Source: Clytia hemisphaerica (taxonomy: Eukaryota; Cnidaria; Hydrozoa; Leptothecata; Clytiidae). Taken from it: a stretch of DNA of 64,000 nt. A program made the position numbers and the translations under genes. Of the stretch, positions 22,777-33,881 are shown piece by piece. The stretch's first letter is position 1. Each line of letters opens with the position of its first letter. The notes below the pieces were generated by a model that was not told the origin of the DNA, searched no databases, and saw nothing but the letters and a program-made list of their open reading frames with translations. The stretch is from the NCBI GenBank assembly GCA_902728285.1, contig CACVBU010000784.1, positions 62,001-126,000 on the forward strand, in the 5' to 3' direction.

Positions 22777-24600
22777 TTAGATTCTTGAAAAACTCTCAGA
22801 AATACTCGGACAAAAAACTATGTCCTGTTCTGGAGTCCGAAAACACACATGAATGGATTTTATCAGCGAAAAGTTTATCTTTCTTGTTATCCAAGACATT
22901 GTCTCGGAGTATGAAGAATGTCTCTTTTCGGAAATCATAGAGGCAAGCCGTCGAATAGCTTTGCCGCATTCTCGACCGTAACCACCAGTCGCAGAAAATA
23001 CCATTGGTGTTAGTGAGTCATGTTCAATTTCGATCACTCTATTGTTGTAGTGACGTTTCTTTTCGTTTTCGTTTATCATGTAGCAGCGTTGTGGTTCGAG
23101 GGAGACATACCTTTTAGCTAGTGGATTAAAAACCCTTATATCAAAGAATGCTTTTTGGCCTGTCACCCAAAAACCTCTTGCTGAAACATCTAATCGAGCT
23201 TCGTCTGATTTTACCGACGACTTCGGAAGGTTTTCGACTCCCACCAACGATTGGAGGGATGGCTCGATCTGCACGTCATGGCAAACTTCTTTCAACATTT
23301 TTGCGAAGAAATTTCTCAACTTGTTGTGGCGGAGAGAGATATAAAACCCCCTTTTTTACACGAGAGAGCGTGGTCTAATGAAAATGACGCACCACACTCG
23401 CAGTTTGATGGTGTTCGATTGAGCTGCCAGCCATAACGGATGCGAATGAGGTCTTGGAAGCATTGTTTAGAGAGATTGTAACTTTCGCTCTCCAATGGTA
23501 GCGTTGACAACCAAGATGAAGCTCCGTGTTCTTGGTTTAACAAGAGCAATGACTTCTGTTTTTCATTTAGAAGAGCATCGAGAAGTTGCAACGATTCGTT
23601 GATTTTGTCAATCTTTTGTTTGCGAATTGCCGACTTCTTCTTGTTGAGATCTGGATCCGGGATGTATTCACGAGTTTGCGAGTTTATTGCGTCACTAAGA
23701 TGAGACGTGATTTGTCGAGAGTTGGCGTACTCGATGGCACATTGTTCTTCGAAGATGGGAATAGCGAGTCCACCATGCTTGGTAGGCAAAGATATCAGTT
23801 TTCTCTCTACCTCATTGAGATGGATTCCACCGGTGATTGATGGGATGAACTGGTGAAGAATGATCTGATCGATTCTCCTCAGGTGGATGGAGATATCTGG
23901 TATTATCCTCATGATGAAGGTTAGTTTGTGACGAAACCCCTGAGGTAAAGCCAACATACGCAGCTTGCGGTTCGATTTTGCCAATCTCTGCGAGGAGAAG
24001 TAGCTCTTTACAGAGGCTGTCGACTTTTTCTGCGACATATTCGTCTCGGAAGGTTGTTGAACCGATGACTGCACCGAGGTGGCGTTTCCCTTACGTCGTG
24101 ATGTTGATTAGTATCCAAATTTGGGTCCAAGACGACACAAGGCATCCCACCATTTCACTAAGTTTTGAATAGATCCAGCAGCTGAGAAGTCCTCGGCATA
24201 GGCTTCAGATTTTGTCTGTATTCCTGGCAGGTTGTCAGTAATCTCAAGTACCATTAGAAGGAGTGGAATAGCTGCAATTGCATATACAGCCATTGCGATT
24301 GGGTCGCTATGAGTCGTGCCTTCGTTTGAGGAAATTTCGACGCCCCCAATGACGAACAATCTTGATGGTTTGGTGTAACTGTTTTCAACGTACTGTGCAA
24401 TGGCTGGGCAGATGATGCCGATGTTGTGGACGAACGCCTTACGATTGATGGAATTGAAGGCATTCGCAGCGTCGATGAGAAGGACGGCCTCTGTGTCTTC
24501 GTGATCGAATATGTCCTTCGTCGCATGAATTGCCGCCTCGCAACCCGCTTCTTGGCCTGCACAAACTTGCAGCGAACCAACCGAGTTCTTTACATGGGTT
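22777..24600 (-). mobile_element. Degenerate RT element with zinc knuckle and nuclease-like C-terminus
   Basis: Read on the minus strand, 24590-24108 encodes an RT palm: a VCAGQEAGCEAAIHATKDIF block, motif A LIDAANAFNSI, and motif C YAED (from YADD). It stops at FGY*. The next part needs frame changes near 24030 and 23940, then runs to about 23316: FRHKLTFIMRIIPD, LISLPTKHGGLAIP, GASSWLSTLPL, and the knuckle CECGASFSLDHALSCKKGGF (C-x-C-x7-H-x3-C). A third frame, 23319-22777, carries SDEARLDVSARGFW, FFDIRVFNP and GRECGKAIRRLASMISEKR, resembling a PD-(D/E)xK nuclease fold. RT, knuckle, then a C-terminal nuclease is the order of restriction-like-endonuclease non-LTR elements (R2/NeSL type). That classification is inference. 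Several frame breaks and a 5' truncation show it is dead. Confidence 0.8.
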
Positions 24601-24716
24601 TTTACAATTGCCATTTGTATATTATAAAAACGTAATATGTTTCGCAGCGGATAGAGTCTGCCACACAGCCACCACCGTAAAAAATTCCCGTCTTCACGTT
24701 TGTTCCTGTTAGATGA

Positions 24717-24744
24717 AACTCGTCTTAGACTATAGCATAGTCTA
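24717..24744. repeat. 28-bp dispersed repeat containing AGACTAT/ATAGTCT hairpin, copy 1
   Basis: Starts AACTCGTCTTAGACTATAGC and continues CATAGTCTA. It is identical over 28 bp to 30812-30839. Seven-base arms AGACTAT and ATAGTCT enclose AGC. It lies just beyond the truncated 5' side of the RT remnant. Confidence 0.85.
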
Positions 24745-25660
24745 CACACTACTCAATCATAACAGAGGGGTATGCCACTGGGCGAAATAAGAGATTTCCA
24801 ATCCTGGAAATATCTTGAAAATATGATATTTCCATATACTTTTGTAAATATGGAAGAAGTTCGCGAGCTTCGTTGCCGTCTGTATTTCAAATCGTACAAA
24901 ATTGGTATAAAAAGTCCGACAATTTCATTTCTTTGAATTACTTAGCTAAAAGGATCGATTGATAGGGCTTGAACATTACACGTAATTCACAAAGGAATTG
25001 TTCTCTATTTTTTCATAAGTTTTCAATATGTTTTATCAACATTTTTCAACGCAGAAATCCCAGAATCTCAACGGCGTGTATACGTTTGAATCACTTTTGT
25101 CTTTCCAATAATATTTTTTGTGCGACTTGAAAAAATAGTATGCTAAAGTCGAAAAGTTGAAAACAATCTTAACGTGGCGACAACGAAGCTAGCAGTGCTT
25201 TTTACAAAATGAATGCAAAAAAGGAGATGGATTCCCGAGTCATAACTTTTATCCTTTTGATTTCAAAATATATATGCTGTGAATGATGAGTAGATTTTGT
25301 TCTTTACTGAACAATCTTGTTAATTGCTCATAGCTGCTCTAAAGTCACTCTAAAGTCAGGAATGGAAAAAGCCTATTTCCTATCTAAAGTTTCTACACAA
25401 AATCTGCTCCCCTGACGTAACCCAATTGTCGGAAATTCAAAACAGAATTCTGTTAAAAAGCTTGTCCCCATCCTGATTTTCTGACTTATAGCTAGTTGAC
25501 AAAAGGGGTTGTTGTTCTGTAAGATACACGATACCGAAAGGTCACAAAATAAAAATATCAACCATCTTAAATATGTGAAAAGTTGGAGTCGCTTCATTAA
25601 ATTTGAGGAAAAAAAACGAATGAAACATTTAAAGCGATTCAAAGTTTTTAAAGATTCAAA
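24745..25660. other. Non-coding region between RT remnant and ZDHHC 3' end
   Basis: No gene recognised. A small ATTTCCA/TGGAAAT palindrome cluster lies at 24795-24855. The rest is AT-rich. Confidence 0.4.
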
Positions 25661-25666
25661 TTTATT
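25661..25666 (-). terminator. Poly(A) signal AATAAA of the ZDHHC gene
   Basis: Plus-strand TTTATT gives AATAAA on the minus strand, 40 nt after the stop codon ending at 25706. The position and strand fit a polyadenylation signal. Cleavage site not known. Confidence 0.6.
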
Positions 25667-25705
25667 GGGAGTAAAACATACAGTACAATTTATAAATAAA
25701 AATAT

Positions 25706-28700
25706 TCAAACAGTTTGTACAATTTCGTAGCCTTCATGAGAATGTATCGTATTTGAAGTGTTCCAAGGAAGAAGCCATTTTATGTACGAGCCTGAAAAAA
25801 ATCAAAGAGCGACCAGGTCCACTAAAATAGGAGCTACGTTTGGTAGCAAGGAAAAGTTGGTGAGAGGGTGCTAATTAACGTACTGGAGTATTCTGCCACG
25901 GCTTCATTTTTGAGCATTTGCGAACGGAGTGCTTTCCAAAATCTTAGAGAGAGAGAGAAAGCCGACAGACCACTTTATTTTGACTTTTGAGTAAGCTGTG
26001 GTGGTGGGAAACGACTGGCCACTTTGTATGAAGTTAAATCGCCGCCATATTATGCCATATTAATTCGACACTTCAAGTCGAGTCGTCGCAAATATTCAAG
26101 TTGACTCGTCGCATCTCAAGTTGACTCGTCGCAAACTTTTTGAGCTTGGTACAAGTATCTTACTTTGCATGAACCTCGTTTAACTTCCATGCGCGTGTAA
26201 CAAGGATTCTAAGTTCAAGGAGATAACCCTATTGAAATTCGAGGCAAAAGAGATCCCGGTGACGAAAGTCGTAACGTAAGGGAGAGACGGGCACAAATGT
26301 AATTTAATGGAATAAAATTTCGCTGCGTTGAGCTTGTCCGCAAAATATTAAGATTTTGCGGATGACTCTATAATTTTGGGGTACCTTCAGGGAACTAATT
26401 TTTGCGTGAATAATTCTCGCAGAACTTCTTTTCGCAGTATTCCACTTTTTGCCTAAATTCTTTCATTTTCCTAGATGTTTTTAAGGATTTCTGGTAAAAT
26501 TTGCGTTTCGCAGAACTAATTTTCGCGGTAGACACGCATAAAACGCTAAAATTAGTTCCCGCGAATATTAGTTCCCTTAAAGATAATATTCGAACGTATC
26601 TTCTATTATTTGCTTACACAGCTTTTTTAAACAAAAGAAACAACAATTTTCCTGGGGGTGCGAAAACATTCATTGTTTTTTTTATTGCTGACGTAAACAT
26701 GCAAGCGCGTCAAGAAATGAAAGCTTTTTATTACCGAATATTATCTCTTTAAAGTAATATTTTCATATATGGTGAAAATCATTACGTAATAAAACTTACA
26801 TAGATTAAGTAGTGCTTTCGTATAAAGAATGATTTTTTATCTCCTTAATATCGATATCTACTACATCCTCAAATACAATTTTTGTCTAGACTGTTTACTC
26901 CTACCCTTAGCCTATGAACCTTAAACAATGTGACGAGTCAAGTTGAGCTGCGACGAACATTTGAAAGATAAGAAATGGTGAACGAACAAACCTGCTCCAA
27001 AGACCTCTGTGAGTAAAGCCACTTTAGATTTTGGCGATCTGCTCATATCTTCCGTATTTTGAACTTGTTCCACCATCGTCGTGTCATGGAAAACAGAGTA
27101 AATCTTCAAAGAAAATTTAAAGGATGTGTCAATTATTAGATCTTTAAGAACGGAACAGAGAACAAAATGCGCAGTATATATAGTGATTTCCTAGAATTTA
27201 TCATTCATATGTTTTAGGGCAGTTCCTGTTCGTTCTCCCTTCACTTTTAAGCAAAATATATCACCAATGGATATGCGAAAGTTTCTACAAAAGTGGGAGT
27301 AGAATCTTCTTAACCTACTTTAGGCGTACAAACTTTCGCGAATTTTCGTGAGCATAAACTTTCGCGAATGAGGTATATTTTAAGTAGAAAATTTTAGGTT
27401 TTCGGTGCATAAAACCAGTGTTTTGATCGTTCAAATGTACTCAAACCACAATTGATGAAATTTTTCCATCCTTTCTACACTAGATCTTATCCTTGTCATC
27501 ATCAAGGAGGAAATTTGAGTAAATTTTACTTGCCGATTTTTTTTTCGCGAGCATAAACTTTCGCGAATTGTCCTCTCATGAATTTTCAAAGACATTTACT
27601 TTCGCAAAAAGGGTTAAAATTCGCGAAAATCGAGAAAGTTTCTGCTCGCAAAAGTTTGGGACAAGCTAGAGTTTTTACAAGCTCTTTTTTGATTTGGTTA
27701 GTCGTTAACCTGTAATAAAACAATTTTGTTACTTTTTCTAAAGAACGCGTATTACTAATGACCAATTAGTGAAGTATCTTATAAAAACTCCAGAACATCC
27801 CAAAAGTTTGTACGCCTAAAGTATTTATCGAACCAATTCATCGAAACAGAAATGTTTTGTGGGGAGCTTTCACCAAAACCTCATCAACACTTGCCTTAAT
27901 TTCAAATTGTGACACACCCAACCTCTTTTATCTGGGACCCAGGTGCGGAAATTTTCATCCGACACGCTTAAGCTCTGAAGGTCGGGAAAATTTTCAACAT
28001 CTGGAAGGTTTACATTATACGGAATTTCGACAGACCGCGTCAAGGATTTTGCAGCGGAAGGCCTGGTAACCCAGCCCTCGTTCCGGGGATTGGCGGGTCC
28101 AGACGAAATATTTTTAGGTTTACGCACAATTGTAGTTGAACCCGACTAGGGATGCGGCACATCAAAGGCCGACTATCATTCCTCTCCGATGGGAAATTGG
28201 CCCGCTTCTTCAGAGCTTTAGCGTGGGCGGCCGCAAATTCGCCATCGGAATATCAGATAATAACCTATCTTATTCATCTCAAAGAGATTACTGCGGTCAC
28301 ATGATACGAGTGCAATTCGAAAATGTTTAAGTTAACTCTACACTCGCTCTCTGAAGGCGCACTAATTGAAGGTAGGTACCTGTTCGTACAGGATCCATAT
28401 CACATACAACAAGAAGAAAACGCAAACTACGAACATCACTATAATGTGCAGCCTAAAAAAGAACTACAAAATTTAAATCATCCATCACAACATTGGTGAA
28501 TTACACAGGAAAAACTCTAAGCAAATTTATTCTGCAGCCTTTCAAAAAATTTATGGTCAAAAGTTGAAATTTTTCAAAAGATTGCAGCTTTTCATTGTGG
28601 TCAAGATTTTATGATTTTTCCCTGGGTAATCGAGCCTACAAAAGTGAATCTCGTCACCTCTAACAAGCTTTTTGTGCGAATAAACTTTCCTTTCCAAGGG

Positions 28701-31700
28701 TTTTGTGTTGAGTGAAGAAAACTGAGGCATTACAAACGTGTACAACAATTACCTTCTACTTTCTATCTGTGTTCGTGTAAAACCGTTGGTCTTGTAAGAC
28801 CAAGTCCCAACGCCCAAACTTACAGCATAGACAGTAGATAGTACTGGAAATGAAAGTTGAAAAGAAGCATTTATAATCAGAATAAACCTCTGACGAAATC
28901 GTTTTGTTGTGGTATATAAAAGACCAAAAGTTTACTAAAACAAGTAGAAGGGCTGTTCCATAAAATTTCCATACAGGAGGGTGGACAAACCTTTTCAAGT
29001 GAAAATAATTTTCTTGAAGTCTAGATACCCCCTGGAAAATGGCAAAATTTGCAAAAGAACCGTTGGAAAAAATTCTTTTTATGTCTTAAAGTGAGGGTGG
29101 ACGAACTAAAATCAGTTGTTCACCCCCTGGAAATTCAAGAATAACTTTTTACCCCCTGGAAAAATGAAAAACACTTCTTTAGACCCGCTGTAAATAAAGT
29201 CTTCTCGGATTACCCCCTGGAAATGTTCGTCCACCCCCTGTATGGTCATAAAATGGAATGGCCTATTTGAAAAGGAATAATACAATTACAACTTTGAAAT
29301 TCAGCAATGAGAGAAAATAAAGTCGAATCTTTGGATCATATTTTAAGAAGTCTAAATGATACTTTCGAACCCACTTACCTGTATAGAACAAGAAGAGGAT
29401 GAAATATTTTTGATTTCTTTCACCAACACAATTATTTATCCTAAAACAAGAAAAAAGTCAAGTCTGTTTTCCGCTTAAGCATAGAATAAAAACAATTTTT
29501 TTTACTCATACATGTTTTTTTTATAAGCATACCACTTATAAGCATATGAAAGTTCAGATTTACAGAATTCCTAAGCATAACATAAGCATATATATCAGCC
29601 TGAAATAATTTTCAAGTTTCATTTTTTTATCTTTTTAAAAAAGGTTTGGTAGAGGTCAAGTAAAAAAAGACATTCCACGGCTAGCTACAATCCATCGCTC
29701 CCAAAATCTGAACAAATTTTTACAACATTTTAGAAAATTCACTAAAAACTTGGCTCGGGGTGAATCATAAGCATATAATAAGCATAATATATGCCTGGAT
29801 GCTTTGAGAACTTAAGCATACACGAGCCTGACCAAGCAGGGGGGGGGTCGGTACTAAAATGTAAGACATACATGAGTACTAAAAGGATTTTCGCTAATTT
29901 TTGACATACCCCCACCTATTTTTCGAAGATGTTATTTTAGTACACATGTAATAAAATTATTTTGAGCAATTTAACCTAGATACCACCCATCTTTTGCCCT
30001 TTTACAGCTTTAAATTTACCAAAATGGTAAAATGGTGTGATTTTTTTCGTGCCTTCGTGCCCTTCGTGCCTTTGAAAAAAAAGTTCGTGCCTTTGAAAAA
30101 GAAGTTCGTGCCTTTCGAAAAAAAGTTCGTGCCTTTTGAAAAAAAGTTCGTGCCTTTTGAAAAAAAGTTCGTGCCTTTTGAAAAAAAGTTCGTTCGTGCC
30201 TTTCGAAAAAAAGTGCAAAAAAAAGTTCGTGCCTTTCGAAAAAAAGTTCGTGCCTTTTGAAAAAAAGTTCGTGCCTTTCGAAAAAAAGTTCGTGCCTTTC
30301 GAAAAAAGTTCGTGCCTTTCGAAAAAAGTTCGTGCCTTTCGAAAAAAAGTTCGTGCCTTTCGAAAAAAGTTCGTGCCTTTGAAAAAAAGTTCGTGCCTTT
30401 CGAAAAAAATAATTAATGACAAACAAAATAACCGAAGCTTCATTAGGTTTATAAAAAACTATAAAGAAGGGTGGTGATTTAAACTACATACTTTTTTATT
30501 AGAACGCCTTTAAATCATATAAACTATAAGTAGTTTTGGCGAGCAGGGGTATTTATATTTTAAAACAAATTTCAGCTGCTTTTTGTCTTTGAAATTCTTG
30601 TCATAATTCATAAAAATTTATAACTAACTTTTGATTATTAGAAAAATAATCACAGGAATTACACAAATGAGAAAAAAAAGAAGACATTGCATATTAACGA
30701 ATGTGCTTTCGAATGTTTAGTTCAAGATAAAAAGACAAAAAAGGATTTGAGAAGTCAACAAACGCGTGCAAATTGGCACGGATGCAAAGAAAAAGTGAAA
30801 AAATTAAAATCAACTCGTCTTAGACTATAGCATAGTCTATGAAAGAACTCAAAGAAGAGCTAGAAATTTTTTTCCGAAAGGCACAAACTTTTTTGCAAAA
30901 GGGACGAATTTCTTTTTCAAAGGCACGAACTTTTTTTCAAAGGCACGAACTTTTTTTCAAAGGCACGAAATTTTTTCAAAAGGCACGAACTTTTTTTCAA
31001 AGGCACGAACTTTTTTTTCAAAGGCACGAACTTTTTTTAAAAGGCACGAACTTTTTTTCAAAAGGCACGAACTTTTTTTCAAAAGGCACGAACTTTTTTT
31101 CAAAAGGCACGAACTTTTTTTCAAAAGGCACGAACTTTTTTTTCAAAGGCACGAACTTTTTTTTCAAAGGCACGAACTTTTTTTCGAAAGGCACGAACTT
31201 TTTTTTCAAAGGCACGAACTTTTTTTCGAAAGGCACGAACTTTTTTTCGAAAGGCACGAACTTTTTTTCAAAAGGCACGAAGGGCACGAAGGCACGCAAG
31301 GCACGAAAAAAATCACACTCCATTGTTACAAACCTAGTCGAATTTAGTGCATCAATCTGCAAAATAATATAATTTTATTACTAAACTGTGCTGAACTGTA
31401 CATAAAAATATTTTTAAAAAATATTTAAAAATTTGGAAAAATTTTGAAAGATTTCTGAAGATTTTTTCGAAAATTCCTGAAAAAAGAAATCAAATTTTTT
31501 CCAAAATTGTTAAAAAAATGCTCTATTTTGGCTGATTTTTAGAACAAAATACTAAGATTTTTCAAAAATCTCTTTAAGGGACCACCCTTTTTGGTATTTT
31601 AGTACACATGGTACTAAAATGATTTTTGAGCTTTTTCGCAGTACGACCACGTCACTAAATGTCATGATGTCTGAGATTTTAGTACCGACCCCTCCCTGGA

Positions 31701-33251
31701 CCAAGGGGCTTATGGTATCATTATCTTACTGACTTTCACATGCTTTTAAAAAAAAAACATGTAGGAAAGAAGAAATCAACCGTACCAGGGACAGTGATGG
31801 TCCATCTTTCTAATGCATCTTTTACACACCCTGGAATAAAAAGAAGTTCTAGAATGAGAAAGTCGACTGTCAAGGAATGATAAGAATTCGAAACAATACA
31901 CGCTATTCTAGTGTAGCATAAGGGAGTGTGAACAAACTCACCCAAAAAGGGACATATTATGCAGTCTTCGAATTATGGAAATTTTGAGTTATAGAGATTG
32001 GTTTATAAAGCATTGTTAACTGGAGGGACCAGAAAATTTGAGCACACATTCGAGTTACAGAGGTTCCATTGTGGTACTACATACCTAAAGTATGAGGATC
32101 ACAGTATTTGAATAACAAAGACACTTTAGACCAAATAAAGTTTAAAATTCTTTAAGTTTAGGCTGGTTAATAATGGAAGGATACCTGCAATGATGGGCAC
32201 GCGGTGGACGGAACATTTCACAATATTTACAAACTGTCCATTCATCATTCGTCTGAAAGCAACGGAAAGAAAGGAAGAAGGTATAGCTTATCACTAATGA
32301 ACAACCATTAACAGACGGTACAGTATAACTGATAGAGTCGGAACTCTGAAGCCTTTGTAGCTCTTGATAGAAGTTAAAAAGGTTAACATGGCCTATTAGC
32401 CTAAGGCGTAAGTCCTAAAACCAAGTTTTCTCCGTTCGAATGCACGCTCCTCCCAATATCCACTAAATTCATAGAGAGCCAATCAGGATGATCACCAGGC
32501 TATCCACGTAAAGTATTAAACCATGACGGATTGCACTACCTTTCCTTTCTTCTTCTTGCGACTTCCCCTTCGAGCTTCGGAAAAGTCCACCGCTATTTTT
32601 GGTAATGGGACTTTCCCTAAAAAGAAGCATTAAAGTTAACGTCAATGGGTACATGCACCGCATTATGGAGATTGAATAACGTTGAAATTAAAAAAGTCTT
32701 TTCTTTCAATAACACTACGTAGAACAAGGGTCTCATTTGGAACGACAAACGAAAATTTCACGTACTAAACTTTATTATTTTCCAATAAATTTTCTCTTAC
32801 GATCTTGAAAAACGGGGAAAACATTTGAGAAGGGGTCAGAGACGTTTGAAGACGTTCTTACCAGGGTCAGTGAAAGAAGCCTTGATATGCGACAACACCA
32901 TCAGAAAGATGAATATGTTGAATGCCACCACGTGGAAAGTACCCCATAAACTGGAAAAAAAACGCAACCATTGTGCATTTCATATACAAAGAAATAAAAG
33001 CAGTGAAAAAGTGTACGTCATGATAAAAATAGAGAGTGAGAACAGATCATCGAACAGATCCGAACAACATCAGCCTGAAATGACACAAATTTGTTGTGGA
33101 AAACATGAAGAAGATGTGGAATAGAACATTGATACCTGTCGATTAAAGTAGGTAACAACACTTCAATGATGATGCAGTAGTCAGCATAAAGAATAGCAGA
33201 GTACGTCACCATGAAGCAAACAAATCCACATGGATCTTTTGGAATACCCAT
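25706..33251 (-). CDS. ZDHHC: DHHC-type palmitoyltransferase, ZDHHC3/7-like, ten exons
   Basis: Protein S-acyltransferase: moves palmitate from CoA through a cysteine intermediate to cysteines of membrane proteins, usually at the Golgi. Coding exons (minus strand): 33251-33136, 32950-32862, 32616-32540, 32252-32185, 31830-31786, 29440-29379, 28843-28753, 28452-28380, 27103-26992, 25791-25706. All junctions are GT/AG with matching phases; total 819 nt, 272 residues. DPCGFVCFMVTYSAILYADY opens TM1 (about 8-33). SLWGTFHVVAFNIFIFLMVL is TM2. The zinc region is VCKYCEMFRPPRAHHC (101-116), then CKRCIRKM and DHHC at 127-130 (catalytic Cys130), PW, and INNCVGERNQKYF. TM3 follows at about 145-167 and TM4 at 184-206; DTTMVEQ is the TTxE-like segment, and FGAG..IKWLLPW the C-terminal conserved block. 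The DPCG start and SLW..FHVVAFN resemble ZDHHC3/7 enzymes. A further upstream 5' exon is possible, since an AG precedes the chosen ATG. Introns carry several transposons. Confidence 0.92.
26384..26582. mobile_element. Small MITE in ZDHHC intron 9
   Basis: The ends CCTTCAGGGAACTAATTTTT and, inverted, CTTTAAGGGAACTAATATTC enclose GCGAAAATT/AATTTTCGCG words. A TA precedes the left end; the right flank reads ATA, so a TA duplication is only suggested. Confidence 0.6.
27318..27821. mobile_element. CTTTAGGCG MITE, copy 1 (ZDHHC intron 8)
   Basis: The ends CTTTAGGCGTACAAACTTT and AAAGTTTGTACGCCTAAAG are exact inverted copies, each directly flanked by TA (27316-27317 and 27822-27823). The interior has repeated TTCGCGA and AAACTTTCGCG words. 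TA duplication points to Tc1/mariner-type mobilisation. No ORF. Confidence 0.9.
27930..28265. repeat. GC-richer imperfect inverted repeat in ZDHHC intron 8
   Basis: A block with GACACGCTTAAGCTCTGAAG (left) is answered by an inverted ACGCTAAAGCTCTGAAGAAG-like block (right), with more G+C than its surroundings. The open frames over it look like by-products, not exons. Confidence 0.4.
28949..29264. mobile_element. TIR element in ZDHHC intron 6, built of CCCCCTGGAAA repeats
   Basis: The left end AGGGCTGTTCCATAAAATTT and the right end are inverted copies, through CATACAGG-GGGTGGAC. The interior contains several ACCCCCTGGAAA units (29028, 29125, 29152, 29211). 316 bp, no ORF. Confidence 0.75.
30046..30415. 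repeat. Tandem array, unit TTCGTGCCTTTCGAAAAAAAG (left arm)
   Basis: About 18 occurrences of CGTGCC spaced 19-21 bp, with T/C variation in TTT(T/C)GAAAA and changing A-tract length. It is the inverted counterpart of the array at 30875-31305. The outer edges (TGTGATTTTTTTCGTGCC) match as well, so the inversion includes array boundaries. Confidence 0.95.
30812..30839. repeat. 28-bp dispersed repeat, copy 2
   Basis: Identical to 24717-24744 over 28 bp, including the AGACTAT/ATAGTCT hairpin. It lies in the spacer of the hAT-like element, about 35 bp before the right-hand array. Confidence 0.85.
30875..31305. repeat. Tandem array, unit AAGGCACGAACTTTTTTTC (right arm)
   Basis: About 21 units of 19-21 bp, the reverse complement of the array at 30046-30415. 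It ends in short GGCACGAAGGGCACGAAGGC units that mirror the start of the other array. Confidence 0.95.
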
Positions 33252-33400
33252 CCTGATAGTTTGTTATATGTAAATTATTTATTAACTAAAAAGAAAAAAA
33301 TGCGATAATTCAGAAGGAAAATCGAAGTAGCATCATTAAAAAGCGACTGTCATTAAAAGATAACACCTGCAAGCTCCGAATATATTTGATACTCCCTATT

Positions 33401-33881
33401 GTGCGCACTTTTGTAATAATTGCGCCAATTCATAATACCTGCGCTAATTTGTATTACTTTTTGCGCCAATTTGTAATACCTACGCAAATTTGTTATAACC
33501 GTTGCGCTTTTTTGTAATTTCTGACCTGCGCAGGAATGTAATACTTTGGAATAAGCTTTGGATTCGAAGCCTAGAAACGTTCTTAAAAACGTTGCTGTTA
33601 CTTAAAGTGTTTTAAGTACTGGTATTTCGGTCCCTAAGAAATTGTATGTCTTGAAATTACTAAGATGTTCTCAACTTTTTGACCCTTGAATGCTACACGT
33701 TTTCATATGAGAGCAATATAAGGCTATAAGGCTTTCAATGTCTGTTACATAATATTCTCTTTTCTTTGTAAAATATTCATTCGTTTTACAAAGAGACGAA
33801 AGTGCTTATATTATGCTCATCTTGCACGAAAAGAAAAGCGCGGGTATTACGAATTGGCGCAATTATTACAAACATGCGCAC
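33401..33881. mobile_element. TIR element, 481 bp, TTGCGCCAATT type
   Basis: The ends GTGCGCACTTTTGTAATAAT and, inverted, GTGCGCATGTTTGTAATAAT continue through TGCGCCAATTC(A/G)TAATACC. The TGCGCCAATTTGTAATACC phrase is repeated several times inside the left end. No clear target duplication. Lies just upstream of the ZDHHC start. Confidence 0.75.

Larger units (their letters stand above)
29837..31698. mobile_element. hAT-like non-autonomous element (1.86 kb) with opposed tandem arrays, ZDHHC intron 5
   Basis: The left end CAGGGGGGGGTCGGTACTAA and the right end (TTAGTACCGACCCCTCCCTG at 31679-31698) are inverted copies. GACCAAG flanks both sides exactly (29830-29836 and 31699-31705); the eighth base differs. 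CAGGG ends and a near-8-bp duplication are hAT hallmarks. Inside, sub-terminal TTTTAGTACACATG blocks are also inverted. Two long arrays of about 20-bp units face each other around a 450-bp unique spacer. No transposase is encoded; the long frames through the arrays are by-products of the repeat. Confidence 0.85.

Noticed and set aside
27870..28127. 85-codon minus-strand frame as a ZDHHC exon
   Set aside because: Exons 8 and 9 already join in phase across it, and its peptide does not resemble any DHHC segment; it lies in a GC-richer inverted repeat.
29976..30477. Long open frames on both strands reading repeated KKFVPFEKKF or GTNFFSKGTNFF peptides
   Set aside because: They are translations of the 20-bp tandem array; the same peptide appears in several frames and on both strands, with no start context or family.
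30046..31305. CRISPR array
   Set aside because: Units are contiguous (about 20 bp with A-tract length variation) without unique spacers, and the two arrays are mirror images inside TIRs.
30839..31372. 177-codon frame on the plus strand
   Set aside because: Same reason: it is the inverted array read in one frame, inside a hAT-like element.
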